Source: VRUE01 sp963705635
GTDB taxonomy: Bacteria > Actinomycetota > Thermoleophilia > Solirubrobacterales > 70-9
Length of the DNA: 64,000 nucleotides
Direction of reading: 5' to 3'
Assembly: GCA_963705635.1 (NCBI GenBank)
Contig: CAVPKH010000004.1
Location: 806,001 to 870,000, forward strand
Positions 35,967 to 44,316 of the stretch are shown here, one piece after another (the first letter of the stretch is position 1; each line of letters starts with the position of its first letter). Position numbers and translations under genes: made by a program. The notes under the pieces are model-generated. The model was not told the origin of the DNA. It made no database searches and saw nothing but the letters and a program-made list of their open reading frames with translations.

Positions 35967-36583
35967 TCAACTTGCTGAAAGCGATAGGTGTGGTTTCGGC
36001 TCCTTGCCTCCTTGCCGTGACGCTGGCATCGGTCGGCTGCGGCAGCGGGTCGGAGGCGTCATCGGGCACCTCGACGATCAGCTTCAAGAGCCCGGCGGTA
36101 CGGGCCGACGGGGTGATCCGGTCCAGCACCAGCTGCGGGGCCGGGTCGCTCTGGCTGCCGCTGCGCTGGGGACCGGTGCCGTCTGGCACCAAGGAACTGG
36201 CCGTCTACATCGGCCGCTTCAAGTACAAGAAGGTGCACGGCACTCGAAAGCTGGTCGTGCCCTTCGCCGATCTGGTCTCCCACATCGATCCGTCCGTGCG
36301 TCAGATACCGGCGAACACGATCCCGGAGGGGGCGGAATGGTCTTACTTCGGGAAAACCAGCTGCCCGCCCGCAAGGACCGGGCAGAACGTCCTGCAGGAG
36401 GTGTTCGCCCTCGACCGGACGCGGACGAAAGGGTCGCTACGGGAACTGAACCCCCGCCTGGCGACGAGGCTCACGGAAGAAGCCCTGAGCGGCGACGACC
36501 CGAGCTCGAGCTCGAGATCAGCGGGCACGCTCACCGAGGACGCGGCGGCGATTGGGCTCTTTACCGCCACCTACGGGCCCTGA
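35960..36583 (+). CDS. PEBP/YbhB-like lipoprotein
   Basis: 207 residues with a lipobox (LLAVTLASVGC, Cys near 27). The mature protein has ADGVIRSSTSCGAGSLWLPL, WGPVPSGTKELAVYIGRF and a conserved-looking GAEWSYFGKTSC segment. This order (surface loop, then W-x-x-V-P-x-G-T-K-x-L) matches phosphatidylethanolamine-binding/Raf-kinase-inhibitor-like proteins such as YbhB, though the ligand-site His pair is not obvious. Phospholipid-type ligand binding outside the membrane is inferred from family only. A hairpin covers its start codon. Confidence 0.6.
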   Translation: MHLNLLKAIGVVSAPCLLAVTLASVGCGSGSEASSGTSTISFKSPAVRADGVIRSSTSCGAGSLWLPLRWGPVPSGTKELAVYIGRFKYKKVHGTRKLVVPFADLVSHIDPSVRQIPANTIPEGAEWSYFGKTSCPPARTGQNVLQEVFALDRTRTKGSLRELNPRLATRLTEEALSGDDPSSSSRSAGTLTEDAAAIGLFTATYGP

Positions 36584-36675
36584 CCGCGGCGCCGAGTCGT
36601 GGGCCGGCTGGGTGAATGTCAGTCGCTGGCCTACGGGATCGGTGGCGTCGGCCCAGCGGGTGACCGAAGGCCCAG

Positions 36676-37065
36676 CTATTCGATCTGCAGCGGCGGCGAC
36701 TGGGCCGGCAACGCGGCGGATGCAGCGGGGACGGGCGCCTCGGGCTGCTCGGTACCTAGCGCCTCGGCCAGCTCACCGGACTCGAACATCTCCTCGACGA
36801 TGTCGGCGCCGCCAAGCAGCTCGCCGTTGACGTAGAGCTGGGGGAAGGTCTGCCAGTCAGATATCTCGGTGGTGACTTCGCGCAGCGGCTGCAAGGCCGG
36901 CAGCACGTCGATCGCGCCGTACTCGGCGTCGATCGAGTCGAGCACCTGCACGACCCGCATCGAGAAGCCGCAGCGCGGCGCTTCCGGGGTGCCCTTCATG
37001 AAGAGCAGCACCGGGTTGGCGGCGATCAGCTCTTCGATCTTCTGCTTCAGCTCGGCGTCGGCCAC
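36676..37065 (-). CDS. Monothiol glutaredoxin (Grx4/GrxD type)
   Basis: 129 residues from GTG 37065. The CGFS active site (APRCGFSMRVV, Cys 32) defines the class II monothiol glutaredoxins, which bind a 2Fe-2S cluster with glutathione and deliver it. FMKGT before it and QTFPQLYVNGELLGGADIV after it are family glutathione-contact regions. A 25-residue Pro/Ala tail is unusual. The BolA gene lies 13 bases upstream on the same strand, the classic Grx4-BolA pairing. Actinobacteria generally lack glutathione, so which thiol completes the site is open. Confidence 0.92.
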   Translation of the reverse strand: MADAELKQKIEELIAANPVLLFMKGTPEAPRCGFSMRVVQVLDSIDAEYGAIDVLPALQPLREVTTEISDWQTFPQLYVNGELLGGADIVEEMFESGELAEALGTEQPEAPVPAASAALPAQSPPLQIE

Positions 37066-37078
37066 GGACACAGAGTAG

Positions 37079-37312
37079 CTACCCGAGCGGCTCGGTCTTG
37101 AGCGAGAGCGCGTGGATCGCGCCGTCGTCGAAGCGATCCTTGACCGCGGCCTTGACCAGGCGGTGCTGGTCGAGCCGGGAAAGGCCCTCGAATTGGGGGG
37201 CGGCAACCGTGACCCGCAGGTGATCGCCGGTCCCGGTCTCGTCGACGACCGCGACCTCGGCGCCGGGCAGCGCCGCCTCGATCATCCGCTTGATCTCCGC
37301 CAGGTCTGCCAC
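37079..37312 (-). CDS. BolA family protein
   Basis: 77 residues, a compact BolA domain: helix ADLAEIKRMIEAALPGAEVA, the GDHLRVTVAAPQFEGLSRLD loop and the conserved LVKAAV...GAIHALSLKTEPL end. The conserved His of HALSLKT is present. BolA partners monothiol glutaredoxins through a shared 2Fe-2S cluster; the Grx gene follows 13 bases downstream in the same operon. Confidence 0.92.
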   Translation of the reverse strand: MADLAEIKRMIEAALPGAEVAVVDETGTGDHLRVTVAAPQFEGLSRLDQHRLVKAAVKDRFDDGAIHALSLKTEPLG

Positions 37313-37316
37313 AGGG

Positions 37317-37569
37317 CTAGCGGCGGCGGCGCAGCATCATCAGGCCGCCGAGGGCGAAACCCGGCGATCGCGGCGCCAACGATCAGCTGCGAGCGGTGCT
37401 CACAGGCCTGGCGGCGCCAGTCGGTCAGTTCAGTGACGCGGCCGCGCAGAAGCTCAACCGAGCGGCCGAGATCACGGCGCTGAAGGTCGATGTCGCGGCG
37501 GATCTGCGCAGCCGAGCGGCCGGGCATGCCGGTCGTCGGCTGGCGGGACGGCTCGGGGTGGGCGCTCAT
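37317..37569 (-). CDS. DUF3618 membrane protein, C-terminus frameshifted
   Basis: The N-terminal part is intact: PEPSRQPTTGMPGRSAAQIR, RRDIDLQRRDLGRSVELLRG and a hydrophobic start IVGAAIAGF. This is the DUF3618 pattern, a helix followed by one TM. After residue 70 the frame is lost; dropping one T from GGGTTTCG near 37357 restores FALGGLMMLRRRR and a TAG at 37317. ATG 37569 overlaps the upstream stop. It is the third gene of the DUF4235 / holin-like / DUF3618 trio. Confidence 0.7.
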
Positions 37570-38003
37570 TCCTTGCCTGCCTTCGCTCCGGATTCCAGCG
37601 TCGTCCTTGGTCAGCTTCGCCTCTTCGATCGCCTGCTCGGGCATCGGCGGCGCGCCGGCCTGGACCGAGCGGTAGGCGAAGAAACCGGCGCCGGCCGCGA
37701 CAGCAGGAAGAGCGCCGCCTCGACGAAGAAGCCGGGCCAGGCGTTGCCGTCGAAGACCTCTTCGGCGAGCAGCCAGGCGACCCCCTCCATGATCAGGATC
37801 AGCGCCAGGAAGGCGAAGGTGCCGGCGGCGAGGCCGACGACCGAGCCGCGCAGGATCTTGGCGACCTTCTCGGTGATCTCCGTCTTGGCGAGCTCGATCT
37901 CCTCGCGGACCAGCGACGAGCCCTTCTCGGCGACGTCGAAGACGAGCTCGCCAACCGAGCGGTCCTCCTGGCCCCGCGGGGGTATGCCGGTGCCGTCGGG
38001 CAC
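37566..38003 (-). CDS. Phage-holin-family (holin_3_6 / DUF1469) membrane protein, frameshifted
   Basis: GTG 38003 start. Residues 15-45 are an amphipathic helix (VGELVFDVAEKGSSLVREEI) and then two TM segments (GLAAGTFAFLALILIMEGVA; NAWPGFFVEAALFLL). The family is named for holins, but these are host envelope proteins. The frame breaks near 37700 and again near 37600; correction gives AAGAGFFAYRSVQAGAPPMP and an end LESGAKAGKE with TGA at 37566. The stop then overlaps the DUF3618 ATG, as expected for a coupled pair. Confidence 0.65.
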
Positions 38004-38004
38004 G

Positions 38005-38139
38005 CTACTCCGGCGGGTCCTCGTCGAAGACGCGCCTCCAGATGATCGCGGCGAGGCGGGTGGCGGCGATGCTGGCCAGGGCGCTGCTGGCCGCCAGCAC
38101 GCCACTCCAGGCGAGGCGTTTGACGATCTCGTTGTCCAT
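38005..38139 (-). CDS. Small DUF4235-like membrane protein
   Basis: 44 residues: MDNEIVKRLAWSGVLAASSA, then LASIAATRLAAIIWRRVFDE, ending DPPE. One hydrophobic helix is followed by Trp-Arg-Arg, like DUF4235 proteins. It sits one base upstream of the holin-like gene start and shares its strand; DUF4235, DUF1469-like and DUF3618 genes commonly form one actinobacterial operon. Too short for usual gene finders. Confidence 0.65.
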   Translation of the reverse strand: MDNEIVKRLAWSGVLAASSALASIAATRLAAIIWRRVFDEDPPE

Positions 38140-38154
38140 GGCTCTCGACCTTAC

Positions 38155-38757
38155 CTATCGTGGCTCGATGCCGTCGCAGATAGTCGCCACCAGCAAGGAC
38201 TTTGCCTGGTCGAAGTCGGTGTCAGAGGCGGGGATCACCTCGAAGATCCAGCCGGAGAGCAGCTGCTCGACGGCGCCGTAGAAAGACATCGAGGCGAAGG
38301 TGGGATCGATGTCGCGGCGGAAGACGCCGGCCTCCTGGCCGTCGGCGACGATCTTGGCGATCGAGTCGTAGGCGCGGCGGATCTCGGCCAGGTGGGTGCG
38401 GCCGAAGGAGTTCGCCGCCCGGGTTACCTCGACGATGATCACCTTCATCAGCTCCGGGTCGTGGCGGTAGGAGTCGACGATGAAGCCGGCCACCGCTTCG
38501 AGCTTGGCGCGGGGAGAGATCCCCTCGTGATCCGACTCCTCGATCGCGCTCAGCAGAAGCGACCAGCGCTCGCTGAAGAGCTCGTTGAGGACCTCGTCCT
38601 TGGACTTGAAGTAGTGGTAGACGAGGCCGTAGGCGACGCCGGCCTCGTCGGCGATGTCGGAGACCCGGGTCGAGTGGAAGCCCTGGCGGGCGAAGACGCG
38701 GATCGCCGCATCGAGGATCTGGCGGCGCTTGTCGATCGGCGGCGCTTTCGATGCCAT
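38155..38757 (-). CDS. TetR family transcriptional regulator
   Basis: 200 residues from ATG 38757. The N-terminal HTH is typical: KRRQILDAAIRVFARQGFHS, then TRVSDIADEAGVAYGLVYHYFKSKDEVL. The C-terminal ligand domain has the FadR/AcrR-like feel (SERWSLLLSAIEESDHEGIS, DPTFASMSFYGAVEQLLSGW), consistent with acyl-CoA or fatty-acid responsive regulators of actinobacteria. Its ATG overlaps the nitrilase stop. A palindrome like GACTGACCAGTC upstream of the operon (39627-39640) is a candidate autoregulatory site. Confidence 0.88.
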   Translation of the reverse strand: MASKAPPIDKRRQILDAAIRVFARQGFHSTRVSDIADEAGVAYGLVYHYFKSKDEVLNELFSERWSLLLSAIEESDHEGISPRAKLEAVAGFIVDSYRHDPELMKVIIVEVTRAANSFGRTHLAEIRRAYDSIAKIVADGQEAGVFRRDIDPTFASMSFYGAVEQLLSGWIFEVIPASDTDFDQAKSLLVATICDGIEPR

Positions 38758-39587
38758 CAGGCGTGGGCCTCGATCAGCTGGGGCCAGACGTAGGCGCGGG
38801 GGCGGCGGTTGGCGAGCGACGGCAACGACTCGCGGACGCGCTGCTGGGCGGCGAAGTCGAGGTCGGCGGCGACAAAGCACTCTTCCTGGGAAGCGGTGGT
38901 CAGAACCGCCCCCCAGGGGTCGACGATCATCGAGTGCCCGTGGGAGCTGAAGTGAGGCGACGCCTCGCCGACCTGGTTGGGGGCGAGGACGAAGGCCTGG
39001 TTCTCGATCGCCCGCGCCCGCAGCAGCACCTCCCAGTGGTCGCGCCCGGTGGCGGCGGTGAAAGCCGAGGGGACAGTGAGGAGACGAGCGCCGCGCACGG
39101 CGAGGATCCGGAAGAGCTCGGGGAAGCGCAGGTCGTAACAGACGCTGAGGCCGACCGTGGCCTCAGCGAGCGGCGCGGTGACGATCTCCTCCCCCGCCTC
39201 CTCGTGTGCGGACTCGCGGTAAGCAACGCCCCCGACATCGACGTCGAACATGTGGATCTTGCGGTAGACGGCAAGGTCCTCGCCGTCGGGCCCGATCAGG
39301 ACCGAGGTGTTGAAAGCCCTGTCGGCCGAGCCCTGCTCGGAGATGCTGCCGGCGAGCAGGTGGATGCCCAGCTCCCCTGCCCAGCCGCGGGCAGCGCCGA
39401 GGCTCGGGCCGTCGAGCGACTCCGCGCCGGCGAGCAGTTCCTCGCCGGCGGCCAGCAGGTTCCACTTCTCGGGCAGCGCGACCAACTCGGCGCCGTCCGC
39501 CGCGGCGGCCTGCACGAGCCGCTCGGCCGCGCCGAGGTTCCGTGCCTTGTCGTTGGTCGAGTTGAGCTGTACAACCGCTGCGCGCAA
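38757..39587 (-). CDS. Carbon-nitrogen hydrolase (nitrilase superfamily)
   Basis: 276 residues with the Glu-Lys-Cys triad: E40 in VALPEKW, K110 in VYRKIHMFD and C150 in LSVCYDLRFPELF. This subset matches NIT1/NIT2 or omega-amidase-like hydrolases that cleave small amide or deaminated metabolites. TTG 39587 start; the conserved first strand begins there. Operon with the TetR gene that follows it (1-base overlap). The likely operator lies upstream. Confidence 0.92.
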   Translation of the reverse strand: MRAAVVQLNSTNDKARNLGAAERLVQAAAADGAELVALPEKWNLLAAGEELLAGAESLDGPSLGAARGWAGELGIHLLAGSISEQGSADRAFNTSVLIGPDGEDLAVYRKIHMFDVDVGGVAYRESAHEEAGEEIVTAPLAEATVGLSVCYDLRFPELFRILAVRGARLLTVPSAFTAATGRDHWEVLLRARAIENQAFVLAPNQVGEASPHFSSHGHSMIVDPWGAVLTTASQEECFVAADLDFAAQQRVRESLPSLANRRPRAYVWPQLIEAHA

Positions 39588-39626
39588 ACGTCCCTCTCTG
39601 TACTGAGTCGTCCGCCGATGCCGGCT

Positions 39627-39640
39627 GACTGACCAGTCAA
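39627..39640. promoter_or_regulatory. TetR-type operator candidate, GACTGACCAGTCAA
   Basis: GACTGACCAGTC is an inverted repeat with a mismatch only at the centre, 40 bases upstream of the nitrilase/TetR operon. The near-identical GACTGGCCAGTCAA recurs at 62597, upstream of an SDR gene. Matching 14-base sites before a TetR operon suggest the TetR at 38155 as the binder. Confidence 0.45.
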
Positions 39641-39682
39641 TCGGTTTGCTCAGTATAGGTGGATGATGAGCGCCGTCCGCAC

Positions 39683-40522
39683 TCAGAGATTCATTATGCG
39701 AGCGACGATGCGATCCCAGATGCGGGTCGGGATCACGAGCTTGATGCGTGCCTGGGCCTTGGCGTCGAGCCCAACCAGGTAGCGGCTGCGGGGGCGCGAT
39801 GCGCTCAGCGCGTGCTCGACGACCTCGGCGACCTTGTCCGGCTGGATTCCGCGCTCAGCAAGGTTCCTCGTCACCTTGCGGTAGCTGGCGATCGCCTTGC
39901 CGTAGAGCTCTTCCCGAGCCCGGAGGTCGCCGCCGATCTCATCGGCTGCCCGCTCGCCGCTATCCCAGATCGGGGTGTCGATCGAACCCGGCTCGATGAT
40001 GGAGACGGAGATCCCCCAGCGACGCAGCTCCTGACGAAAGACGTCCCCCACCGCCTCCACCCCGAACTTGGCCGCGTGGTAGGCGCCGGTCAGCGGAAAG
40101 GCGATGCGGCCGCCGATCGAGCTGACGAAGACGATGCGGCCGCGGGCGCTGCGGATCAGCGACAGCATTGCCTGCGTCACCGCCACCTGCCCGGTCAGGT
40201 TGACCTCGATCTGGCGGCGGAAGGCCTCGATCGGCATCGTCTCCAGCGGGCTGGGAATCGCGACCCCGGCGTTGTTGACGAGGCCATCGAGTCCGGCGCT
40301 GCCGAGCGCCGCGCTGAGCGAGGCGGCGGCGGCTGAGATCGCATCGGCGTCGGTGACGTCGAGCATCACCGGCGTCAGTCGATCCGAGCCGGCGGCTCGC
40401 AGTGAGTTGGCGTCATCCTCCTTGCGAACCCCGGCAAAAACCCGCCAGCCGGCCGCATCGAGTCGCAGCGCCGTGGCCCTGCCGATCCCGGTCGAAGAGC
40501 CGGTTACGAGGACGGACCGCAC
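39683..40522 (-). CDS. Short-chain dehydrogenase/reductase
   Basis: 279 residues. Classical SDR: TGSSTGIGRA cofactor loop, LVNNAGVAIP, IVFVSSIGGRIAF with catalytic Ser, and YHAAK with catalytic Tyr and Lys. PGSIDTPIW follows. It is GTG started (40522). The C-terminal third, with RKVTRNLAERGIQPDKVAEV and RYLVGLDAKAQ, resembles the subset that acts on retinol- or steroid-like alcohols, but the substrate is not settled. Head-to-head with the cyclase gene, starts 36 bases apart. Confidence 0.88.
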   Translation of the reverse strand: MRSVLVTGSSTGIGRATALRLDAAGWRVFAGVRKEDDANSLRAAGSDRLTPVMLDVTDADAISAAAASLSAALGSAGLDGLVNNAGVAIPSPLETMPIEAFRRQIEVNLTGQVAVTQAMLSLIRSARGRIVFVSSIGGRIAFPLTGAYHAAKFGVEAVGDVFRQELRRWGISVSIIEPGSIDTPIWDSGERAADEIGGDLRAREELYGKAIASYRKVTRNLAERGIQPDKVAEVVEHALSASRPRSRYLVGLDAKAQARIKLVIPTRIWDRIVARIMNL

Positions 40523-40558
40523 CTGGCCAGGCTACACGGGGGCGTAACCTGGTCCGAG

Positions 40559-43500
40559 ATGCCCGAGCGTGGCAAGGACGATGGTGAGCGCAAGCAGGTG
40601 ACGGTGCTCTTCGCCGACGTGAGCGGCTCGATGGACCTGGCCGAGGGACAGGACCCGGAGGAGTGGCGCAAGATCATGCAGCGTTTCTTCGCGATCCTCG
40701 CCGCTGCCGTCGAGCGCTTTGAGGGCACCGTCGACAAGTTCACCGGCGACGGCATCATGGCCGTCTTCGGCGCCCCGGTCGCGCACGAGGACCACGCTCG
40801 CCGAGCTTGCTACGCGGCCCTGCAAATGCTCGACGACGTATCCGAGTACGCCGCCGAGCTGCGTCGTGGGCCGGGGCTCAACTTCTCGACCCGGATTGGG
40901 ATCAACTCCGGCGAGGTCGTCGCGGGCGCAATTGGCGCGGGCGGCGAAGGCGAGTACACCGCAATCGGACACACCGTCGGTTTGGCTCAAAGGATGGAGG
41001 CACTGGCGGAGCCGGGCAAGGCCTACCTCACCGAGAGCACGGCCGAGCTGGCCCACGGGTTCATGGAGCTCGACGACCTCGGCCAGTTCGAGATCAAGGG
41101 CGCCAGCGATCTGGTCCGCGTCTTCGAGCTGGCCGGGGTCGGCGCCGCGCGCTCGCGACTCGACCTCTCCCGCGAGCGCGGTTTCTCCCGCTTCGTCGGG
41201 CGCGACAGGGAGATGGCCGAGCTCGAAGAGGCGCTTGGCCGCGCCGACGCGGGCAAGGGGGCGGTGGTCGCGATCGTCGCCGAGGCGGGGGTCGGCAAGA
41301 GCCGCCTCACCCACGAGTTCTCACAGCGCTGCCGCGAACGCAACCTCGAGGTCTTCGAGGCTCAGGCCCAAGCCCACGGTCGATCGATCCCGCTGATGCC
41401 GGTCCTGCAGATGCTGCGCGCGTACTTCGGAATCGGCGACCGAGATCCGGAGCGCCTGGCCCGCGAGAAGATCGCCGGACGGGCGCTGCTGCTCGATCCC
41501 GAATTCGCCGGCGACCTGCCGCTCCTCTTCGACTTCCTCGGCGTCCCCGATCCCCACCGCCCGGTGCCGCAGATGAGCCCGGAGGCGCGGCAGCGGGCGC
41601 TCGGCGCGATCGTCTGCCGTCTGATCAACGCGCCCAACCGCCACCACACCGTGGTCCTGGTGGTCGAGGACCTGCACTGGATCGACGAGGCCAGCGACGC
41701 GATGCTGGCCGAGCTCGTCGCCTCGATCGAAGGGACCAACACCCTGGCGCTGGTCAACTTCCGCCCTGAATACAAGCTGGCCCTGGACGGGGCGCCAAGC
41801 TATCGCGGAATCGCGCTGAAGCCGCTGGGACAGGAGGACACCGGCGAGCTGTTGCGCGACCTCGCCGGTGAGGACCCCTCGCTCGACGGGCTCGAGGAAC
41901 CGATTCACGAGCGCAGTGCCGGCAACCCCTTCTTCGTCGAGGAGATCGTTCGCGAGCTGGTCGAGGGCGGTCATCTCGTCGGCGAGCGCGGCGCTTACCG
42001 CCTCGTGCGCGCGGTTGAGGAGGCGGGCGTCCCGGCGACGGTGCAGGCGATCCTCGCCGCCCGCATCGACCGCCTCGAACCGCCCGCCAAGCAGCTGCTG
42101 CAGGTCACCTCGGTGGTCGGCAAGGAGGTGGGCGCTCGGGCGCTCGGGCTGACGGCGGGGCTCGCCGACGAGCAGCTCAACCCCGCGCTCTGCGAGCTGG
42201 TCGATGGCGGCTTCCTCTACGAAGCGGAGCTGTACCCGGAGCGGGTGCTGGCCTTCCGCCATCCGCTCACCCGCGAGGTCGCCTACGGCACCCAGCTGGC
42301 CGAGCGTCGCGAGACGACCCACGCGGCGGTGGCGAGGGCGTTGATCGAGCTGGAGCCCGATCGCCTCGACGAGCTGGCGGCGCTGATCGCCCACCACCTC
42401 GAGGAGGGCGGCGAAACCCTGGAAGCGGTGCGCTGGTTTGCCCGCGCCGCGCACTGGACGGGACACACGCAACCCCAGGACGCGCTGCAGCTCTGGCAAC
42501 GGGTGACCGCTCTGAACGACGAGCTCGAGGCGAGCGAGGAGTCAACGGCGCTGGCCGTTTCCTCCCGGCTGCTGCAGCTCGACTACGCCTGGCGACTGGG
42601 GATGGACCGCGAGCAGGCGGAGGCGCTGGCGACGGAGGCGACGGAGATCGCGGAGCGGATCGGCGACCTGCACTCCCTCGCGCTGCTGAAGCTGCTCACC
42701 GCCGCCAGGCCCGGCATCGCCGAGCACTCGGCGGATTGGGTGGCGGCGGCGGAGGAAGCGATCGAGCTGGCGGACCGGGCCGGTGAGCCCTCGCTGCGAA
42801 TCGGCGTCCGCAGCGCCGCCGCCTACGCCTACATGTGCGCGGGGGACCTCGATGCGCTCGAAGCCACCGCCGCGGAAGTTCTCGCGCTCACCGACGGCGA
42901 TCGCAAGCTGGGCGCCGGCATCGTGATCGACTCTCCGATCGCCTGGGCGCTGATGGCCGAATCGGTTGCCCTGCGCGAGCGCGACCGCTTCGACGAAGCC
43001 GAAGAGCTGCTGGGCCGGGCGCTGCGGATGGCCGACGAAGACGACGACCACGAGACGGCGAGCTGGGCGCGTGGTTCGAAGTGCCTGCTGCTGGCCGACC
43101 GGGGCGAGACCGAGGCCGCACTGGCGCTGGCGAGGCGCAACCGTGAGCTGACCGAGCAGCTGGGAGATGTCTTCTCGCGCAGTACGGCGCTGACCTCGCT
43201 GGCCTACGTAGAGCTGGCCGCCGGCGAGAACGAGGAGGCGCTGGCGACGATCGAGCTCTCCGATCGCCTCTACCGCGAGGCGATGGGGGCCGGGGGTGAG
43301 ACCGAGGCTTGGCGATCCACCCTGCGCGCCCGCATCCTGCTGGCGCTCGAGCGCAACGAAGAGGCGCTCGAAGAGGCGGAATGGGCGGCGGAAACGGCGC
43401 AGCGGCGAGCGATGGGATGGCAGATCCCCTCCGCCTTTCACGCTCTCGCCCACGCCCGCGCGGCAACCGGTGCCGGCGAGGTCGAGGCGGCGCTCAAGGT

Positions 43501-43591
43501 TGCGACCGAAGCCGCGGAGCATCGCGGCCACCGGATGACGCTGCGCAAAATCGAGGCCGACCGCGCTGGGCTGAGCGCCGCCTCGCGCTGA
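40559..43591 (+). CDS. Class III cyclase-like domain + AAA ATPase + TPR signalling protein
   Basis: 1,010 residues. 1-190: class III adenylyl/guanylyl cyclase domain with both metal Asp positions (VLFADVSGS, D20; FTGDGIMAVFG, D64). The usual V-N-L-A-A-R-L motif reads TVGLAQRME, so the catalytic Asn is Gly (141) while Arg 145 is kept; activity may be lost or altered. 210-560: AAA ATPase with Walker A EAGVGKSRL and Walker B VVLVVEDLHWID. 560-1010: TPR-like helices (EALATIELSDRLYREAMGAG). The layout is that of LuxR/SARP-type STAND regulators, but no DNA-binding domain is present. The ligand and output are unknown. Confidence 0.85.
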   Translation: MPERGKDDGERKQVTVLFADVSGSMDLAEGQDPEEWRKIMQRFFAILAAAVERFEGTVDKFTGDGIMAVFGAPVAHEDHARRACYAALQMLDDVSEYAAELRRGPGLNFSTRIGINSGEVVAGAIGAGGEGEYTAIGHTVGLAQRMEALAEPGKAYLTESTAELAHGFMELDDLGQFEIKGASDLVRVFELAGVGAARSRLDLSRERGFSRFVGRDREMAELEEALGRADAGKGAVVAIVAEAGVGKSRLTHEFSQRCRERNLEVFEAQAQAHGRSIPLMPVLQMLRAYFGIGDRDPERLAREKIAGRALLLDPEFAGDLPLLFDFLGVPDPHRPVPQMSPEARQRALGAIVCRLINAPNRHHTVVLVVEDLHWIDEASDAMLAELVASIEGTNTLALVNFRPEYKLALDGAPSYRGIALKPLGQEDTGELLRDLAGEDPSLDGLEEPIHERSAGNPFFVEEIVRELVEGGHLVGERGAYRLVRAVEEAGVPATVQAILAARIDRLEPPAKQLLQVTSVVGKEVGARALGLTAGLADEQLNPALCELVDGGFLYEAELYPERVLAFRHPLTREVAYGTQLAERRETTHAAVARALIELEPDRLDELAALIAHHLEEGGETLEAVRWFARAAHWTGHTQPQDALQLWQRVTALNDELEASEESTALAVSSRLLQLDYAWRLGMDREQAEALATEATEIAERIGDLHSLALLKLLTAARPGIAEHSADWVAAAEEAIELADRAGEPSLRIGVRSAAAYAYMCAGDLDALEATAAEVLALTDGDRKLGAGIVIDSPIAWALMAESVALRERDRFDEAEELLGRALRMADEDDDHETASWARGSKCLLLADRGETEAALALARRNRELTEQLGDVFSRSTALTSLAYVELAAGENEEALATIELSDRLYREAMGAGGETEAWRSTLRARILLALERNEEALEEAEWAAETAQRRAMGWQIPSAFHALAHARAATGAGEVEAALKVATEAAEHRGHRMTLRKIEADRAGLSAASR

Positions 43592-43698
43592 GCACCAAGC
43601 CGATTTCCCGGGCTTATACTAAGATTTTCCTGATCAAAAGGAGGGTGCCTGCGCCACGGCGCCGGGACACGCCAAGCCGCCACTGAGGAAGGCCCGCG

Positions 43699-44304
43699 AT
43701 GAAGCGAACGAAGTCAATCGGGCTCGCCGCCGTACTCGCCCTGACCGCCGCCGCGCTGCTCGCCGCCGCGCCCGCGGGCGCAACCACGACGGCGCTGTGC
43801 AAAGTCCACCAAACGCCGTGTGCGGCGGGCAATCTCGTGACCAAACTGCACATGGTCGCGACCACGCCGAAATTCTTAGTTGAAGCGGCCGGCATTCCCA
43901 GCGTGATCATCTGCAGCCAGTCCTTACTGGAGGGAAAAGTCGGCGCGTTAGGCGCGCCGCAGCTCATAGTCGAGACCACGCTCAACTGGTCCAACTGCGA
44001 AATCGGCGAACAGCAGCTGTGCACCGTGGCGACTACGAAACTCGGCAAACTCGAAGTCTTAAGGACCGCCTTAAATTTAGCCACGGTGCAGGCGGTCGGC
44101 CACGAAATCCTCCTGAGCTGCCTTCAGTCCGGAATCAAATGCGTCTACGCGAGCCCATTTACGCTCGCCATGGAAGGCGCCAAACACACAGCCGGCGCCG
44201 GTCACGGCATGGCAACCGCAGCCAAATTCGCGCTGGACCCCTGCTTCAACACCAAATTCGACGTCTTATACGAAGCGACGGAAGACTTCTACGTCGTCGA
44301 ATAG
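43699..44304 (+). CDS. Secreted eight-cysteine protein, paralogue of the gene at 25745
   Basis: 201 residues with a signal peptide (AAVLALTAAALLAAAPAGAT). It shares TALCKV, C-x2-GN-x-V, HMV, VGALG, EVLRTALN, KCVY, AGAGHG and LYEATE with the product at 25745, and all eight mature cysteines line up. Seven leucines are TTA (for example in KFLVEA, SLLEGK and ALNLAT), striking in DNA where TTA is rare. GGAAGG at 43689 is the RBS; TATACT at 43615-43620 could be a -10 box. Function unknown. It ends only 13 bases before the convergent MerR gene. Confidence 0.7.
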   Translation: MKRTKSIGLAAVLALTAAALLAAAPAGATTTALCKVHQTPCAAGNLVTKLHMVATTPKFLVEAAGIPSVIICSQSLLEGKVGALGAPQLIVETTLNWSNCEIGEQQLCTVATTKLGKLEVLRTALNLATVQAVGHEILLSCLQSGIKCVYASPFTLAMEGAKHTAGAGHGMATAAKFALDPCFNTKFDVLYEATEDFYVVE

Positions 44305-44316
44305 GTTCGTCAACGA

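Noticed and set aside
37282..37644. Holin-like C-terminus joined in frame to DUF3618
   Set aside because: The open frame results from two indels; correcting them gives a normal ATGA gene junction.
37566..38003. Phage holin as sign of a prophage
   Set aside because: The family name is historical; neighbours DUF4235 and DUF3618 are chromosomal envelope genes and no phage genes are near.
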